A DNA stretch of 64,000 nt from Sva-07 sp964651825 (lineage in GTDB: Bacteria > Actinomycetota > Acidimicrobiia > Acidimicrobiales > Ilumatobacteraceae): the NCBI GenBank assembly GCA_964651825.1, contig CAZYWK010000003.1:19997-83996 (forward strand). Direction: 5' to 3'. Below are positions 61,374 to 64,000 of the stretch, one piece after another. Every line of letters starts with the position of its first letter. The stretch's first letter is position 1. The notes under the pieces were generated by a model. The model saw only the letters and a list, made by a program, of their open reading frames with translations, made no database searches and was not told the DNA's origin. The position numbers were made by a program, and so were the translations under genes.

Positions 61374-62060
61374 ATGTTCGACGGCAAGTTCCGGACACCG
61401 GTCGACAAGGCCGTCAAACCGATCGGCAACCTGCTGCGCAAGACCGGTCTCACCCCCGACCACCTGACGGTGCTCGGGCTGCTCGTCGGCGTCGGCGCCG
61501 CGGTGGCGATCGGCATGGAGCACTTGCATCTCGGCCTGGTGCTGGTGATTCTCGCCGCCCTGCCGGATCTGTTCGACGGCGCGCTCGCCAAGGCCCAGGA
61601 GACCTCCAGCCAGCGGGGTGCGTTCTTCGATTCCACCGTCGACCGCATCACCGACTCCCTGCTGCTCGGCGGCATCGCCTGGTACCTGGCGAGCACCGAA
61701 TCGGCGCACATGGCGATCCTGCCGTTTGCGGTGGCCGCGGTGTCGTCGCTGATCAGCTACCAGCGGGCCAAGGCCGAATCCCTCGGCATCGACGCCAAGG
61801 GCGGGCTGATGGAGCGGGCCGAGCGGATCATCGCCATCTGTGTCGGCCTCCTGTACGCGCCGCTGCTGATCCCGATCCTGTGGATCATGCTCGTGCTCAC
61901 CTCGATCACCGCGATCCAGCGTTTCGTCAAGGTGTGGAAGCAGGCCGCCGTCGCCCCGGTCACCGCTGCCCGCATCGAGATGCGACGGTCACGTCGCTTG
62001 AGCCGCCGCGTCGCCCGCACCGAGCGTCGCCGCACCCGCGTGCCCCGCCGCCGTCCGTGA
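61374..62060 (+). CDS. pgsA: CDP-alcohol phosphatidyltransferase, phosphatidylinositol-phosphate synthase type
   Basis: 228 residues, about six membrane helices. CDP-alcohol signature PDLFDGALAKAQETSSQRGA followed by FFDSTVD: D65, D68-G69, G82, D86, D90. Neighbours (HIT before, PatA-like after) match the mycobacterial PgsA1 locus, so it probably makes phosphatidylinositol phosphate. The ATG at 61374 is preferred to GTG 61368 because TAGCGT (61361-61366) is then 7 bases upstream. Long basic C-terminal tail (about 190-228). Confidence 0.87.
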   Translation: MFDGKFRTPVDKAVKPIGNLLRKTGLTPDHLTVLGLLVGVGAAVAIGMEHLHLGLVLVILAALPDLFDGALAKAQETSSQRGAFFDSTVDRITDSLLLGGIAWYLASTESAHMAILPFAVAAVSSLISYQRAKAESLGIDAKGGLMERAERIIAICVGLLYAPLLIPILWIMLVLTSITAIQRFVKVWKQAAVAPVTAARIEMRRSRRLSRRVARTERRRTRVPRRRP

Positions 62061-62962
62061 CCCGCTTCACCGACCTGCTGACCACCGGTTCGTACCGCGC
62101 CGGGGCCCTCGCCGCGCAGGCGATGCCCGGTGTCGTGGCGGCCGGCATGGCGTCGCCGCTGGCGTTCGGTGCCAACGTGGCGAGCCCGCAGCGGCGGGCG
62201 ATGATCGAACGCCACCTCCGCCGGGTCGACCCGTCGCTCGGCGGGATCCGCCTGCGCCGAGGGGTGCAGCAGGCGTTCGACTCCTATGCGCGCTACTGGC
62301 TCGAGAGCTTCCGGTTGCCGAATCTGTCGAAGCGCACGGTCGACGCCGGGTTCCGCACCGACGGCTACGACGAGCACATCGTCGGGGGGTTGGAGGCGGG
62401 CAACGGCGTGATCCTGGCCCTGCCACACCTCGGTGGCTGGGAGTGGGCGGGCCGGTGGATCGCCGACCGCGGGCATCCGATCACGGTGGTGGTGGAGAAG
62501 GTCGAGCCACCGGAGCTGTTCCAGTGGTTCGTCGACCTGCGCTCCGACCTCGGCATGACCGTGGTGCCGCTCGGCCCCGGCGCAGCGGCGACCCTCATGA
62601 AGGCGCTGAGCGACAACCACATCGTGTGCCTCGTGTGCGACCGCGACATCGCCGGCGGCGGACCGGAGGTCGAGTTCTTCGGCGAGCGCACGACGCTGCC
62701 CGGCGGCGCGGCGACGCTCGCCTTGCGGACCGGTGCTCCGCTCGTGCCGACCGCCGTGTACTTCACGAACCGGGTCGACGGCCACCACGCGTGGGTCAAG
62801 CCGCCCATCGTCGTCGAACGCCAGGAGAAGCGCCTCCGCGACGACGTGAACCGCCTCACCCAAGACCTCGCCACCGAGCTCGAGACCCTCATTCGGCGAG
62901 CGCCGTTCCAGTGGCACTTGTTCCAGCCCAACTGGCCGAGCGACCCGGGCTACGAGCACTGA
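62057..62962 (+). CDS. patA: PatA/LpxL-type acyltransferase (phosphatidylinositol mannoside)
   Basis: 301 residues. LPLAT motif PHLGGWEWAGRWI with His-x4-Glu, FQWFVDLRSDLGM, ALSDNHIVCLVCDRDIAG and FFGERTTLPGGAATLAL. In mycobacteria PatA acylates phosphatidylinositol mannosides at the inner membrane. GTG start overlaps pgsA stop. pimA, usual next gene, is not found in the remaining window. Confidence 0.85.
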   Translation: MTRFTDLLTTGSYRAGALAAQAMPGVVAAGMASPLAFGANVASPQRRAMIERHLRRVDPSLGGIRLRRGVQQAFDSYARYWLESFRLPNLSKRTVDAGFRTDGYDEHIVGGLEAGNGVILALPHLGGWEWAGRWIADRGHPITVVVEKVEPPELFQWFVDLRSDLGMTVVPLGPGAAATLMKALSDNHIVCLVCDRDIAGGGPEVEFFGERTTLPGGAATLALRTGAPLVPTAVYFTNRVDGHHAWVKPPIVVERQEKRLRDDVNRLTQDLATELETLIRRAPFQWHLFQPNWPSDPGYEH

Positions 62963-63216
62963 GCTGGGGTGACGTGGCCAGATTTGGCCGTGAGCGCGCG
63001 AGCGGTCGCCCGAACGGCGCTCGTCGCTATGCGTCGGCAGCCGGCGAGTCGATGACGGACGACAGCTCGTCGCTCCGCAATTCCAAGAGCAGGAACGGGA
63101 GCGAGCCGATCGCACGGCGTGGTCACGATCGGGTCCGGCGTGAATCCCCCGAAAGCCGGAACCCACTACCACAGGAGTGTAGAAGAACCAGATTGACAGT
63201 GACCGCTGGCGACAAG

Positions 63217-63233
63217 TGACTACAATGTCGTCA
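63217..63233. promoter_or_regulatory. Operator-like palindrome over antitoxin promoter and start
   Basis: TGACTACAATGTCGTCA is symmetric except at one base pair and the centre. It includes the TACAAT hexamer (63221-63226) and reaches the first base of the ATG at 63233, so antitoxin binding would block a leaderless promoter. A TTGACA at 63193-63198 is 22 bases upstream of TACAAT, too far for a standard -35. The rest of the 270-base gap since patA shows no gene. Confidence 0.55.
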
Positions 63234-63655
63234 TGAGTGTGGTGTCGATCCGATTTTCGGACGAGCCGTTGCACGAACGGCTGCGGGAAACGGCGCGGCG
63301 TCAGCGCGTGGGGTTGTCGACACTGGCCGAGCGTCTCATCGACGAGGGCTTGCGCTCCGAGGCGCATCCGATGGTGGTCTTCCGGTCCGGTGCCGGCGGT
63401 CGGCGCCCGGTGCTCGTGGGTGGGCCAGAAGTCGCCGATGTGGTCGGTTCGATCGTGGGCGGCGACGTCCCGGTCGAAGCTCGCCGAGCCCGCGCCGCCG
63501 AGCTGCTCAACGTGCCCGAGTCATGGGTCGACGCCGCGCTCGCCTACTACGCCGACTTCACGGAGGAGATCGACGGGCAGCGGGCAGATCGAGCGCGTCA
63601 GGCCGAGGCGGCGGAGTCGGCGTGGCGGCGACAGCGGGCGCTGCTCGAACGTTGA
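63233..63655 (+). CDS. Antitoxin of a DUF5615 toxin pair (ribbon-helix-helix-like)
   Basis: 140 residues. N-terminal segment VVSIRFSDEPLHERLRETAR and GLSTLAERLIDEGLRSE resembles a ribbon-helix-helix DNA-binding fold. The C-terminal part (85-140) is helical and acidic, likely to wrap the toxin. It overlaps the toxin gene by 4 bases (TTGA). Identity as an antitoxin comes mainly from the neighbouring toxin and the operator. Confidence 0.75.
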   Translation: MSVVSIRFSDEPLHERLRETARRQRVGLSTLAERLIDEGLRSEAHPMVVFRSGAGGRRPVLVGGPEVADVVGSIVGGDVPVEARRARAAELLNVPESWVDAALAYYADFTEEIDGQRADRARQAEAAESAWRRQRALLER

Positions 63656-64000
63656 GGCTGCTGCTCGACGAGATGCACGCGCCCGCGGTCGCCGAGGCGT
63701 TGCGCGCCGACGGCCTTGACGTGGTCGCGGTGGCGGCGACGCCGTCGTTGCGTGGCACGTCTGACGACGACCTCCTGGCCTACGCCGCCGAGCAACGGCT
63801 CGTCATCGTGACCGAGAACGTCGTGGACTTCGCAGCCATCGCGAGCAGGTGGACGATCGACGGGCGTTCGCACGCCGGGTTGATCTTCACGAGCCCGAAG
63901 CGCTTCAACCGAGCGACCGTGGCGTACCCCGGCAACCTTGTCGTCGCACTGCGTGAGCTCCTCCGCGACTCGCCTGACCTTCGGGCGTCGGGAGCTTGGT
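63652..64000 (+). CDS. DUF5615 PIN-like toxin, partial
   Basis: 116 codons visible, no stop before the window edge. Starts with TTG at 63652 (overlap TTGA with the antitoxin stop): LRLLLDEMHAPAVAEALRAD. Further motifs RGTSDDDLLAYAAEQ and LVIVTENVVDFAAIA supply the acidic residues of a PIN-like (Mut7-C-type) RNase fold. Probably an RNase toxin neutralised by the upstream antitoxin. TTG initiation would keep toxin low relative to antitoxin. Confidence 0.8.
   Translation, partial: MRLLLDEMHAPAVAEALRADGLDVVAVAATPSLRGTSDDDLLAYAAEQRLVIVTENVVDFAAIASRWTIDGRSHAGLIFTSPKRFNRATVAYPGNLVVALRELLRDSPDLRASGAW

Noticed and set aside
62963..63216. A hidden gene or pimA remnant between patA and the antitoxin
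   Set aside because: I find no frame with a plausible start and no glycosyltransferase motif on either strand.

Overview
This 64 kb window (about two thirds G+C, very dense, many GTG starts, 4-base GTGA/ATGA gene overlaps) looks like a chromosomal scaffold from a high-GC actinobacterium. Supporting marker genes are an MtrA-MtrB-LpqB-type locus, mycothiol ligase MshC, an F420-dependent NADP reductase, the proteasome activator Bpa, SepF and DivIVA (Wag31), an InhA-like enoyl reductase, and a thrS-HIT-pgsA-patA block like that of mycobacteria. A deep-branching class such as Acidimicrobiia (Ilumatobacter-like) fits, but that placement is my inference. A run of 100 Ns at 61111-61210, flanked by an exact 55-base duplication, indicates a short-read or metagenome scaffold.

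Layout. 1-7.5 kb: glycerol kinase (partial), phosphofructokinase, the MtrAB/GerMN-lipoprotein locus, an inositol-phosphatase gene and DNA polymerase IV. 7.5-12 kb: the MoxR / DUF58 / transglutaminase operon. 12-15.7 kb: a divergent ROK protein, acyl-CoA dehydrogenase, an HNH nuclease and a lipoate-ligase-like protein. 15.7-35.5 kb: the division and cell-wall (dcw) cluster mraZ-rsmH-ftsL-ftsI-murE-mraY-murD-ftsW-murG-murC-murB-ftsQ-ftsZ-pgeF-yggS-sepF-divIVA. murF is missing, and a foreign-looking DUF559 gene sits between yggS and sepF. 35.5-41 kb: ileS, a DksA-like protein with a histone-H1-like tail, lspA, rluD. 41-46 kb: a YdeP/FdhF-type molybdoenzyme, glutathione peroxidase, an Rrf2 regulator, a phosphodiesterase and bpa. 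46-51 kb: dnaE interrupted by a 409-residue intein. 51-57 kb: nitroreductase, a YyaL-type protein, fabI/inhA, the F420 reductase and mshC. 57-63 kb: acyltransferase, thrS, HIT, a membrane protein, pgsA and patA (phosphatidylinositol mannoside pathway). 63.2-64 kb: a toxin-antitoxin pair cut by the window edge.

The most unusual signal is a family of 48-bp repeats. Each ends in the inverted repeat TTTGTGGCAG / CTGCCACAAA and carries a core like TCGGCCGACCCG. At four separate loci the repeats occur as pairs with a 14-bp spacer of fixed length but unrelated sequence, so every pair spans exactly 110 bp. Two pairs bracket the DUF559 (AbiEi-like plus Vsr-like nuclease) gene that splits the normally adjacent yggS and sepF. 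This looks like an undescribed mobile palindromic repeat with a possible partner nuclease. Other points of interest are a ladder of eight TGGGGA-type MraZ boxes upstream of mraZ, a widespread TANNNT motif 6-8 bases before start codons (leaderless transcription), and a 17-bp near-perfect operator overlapping the antitoxin start codon.
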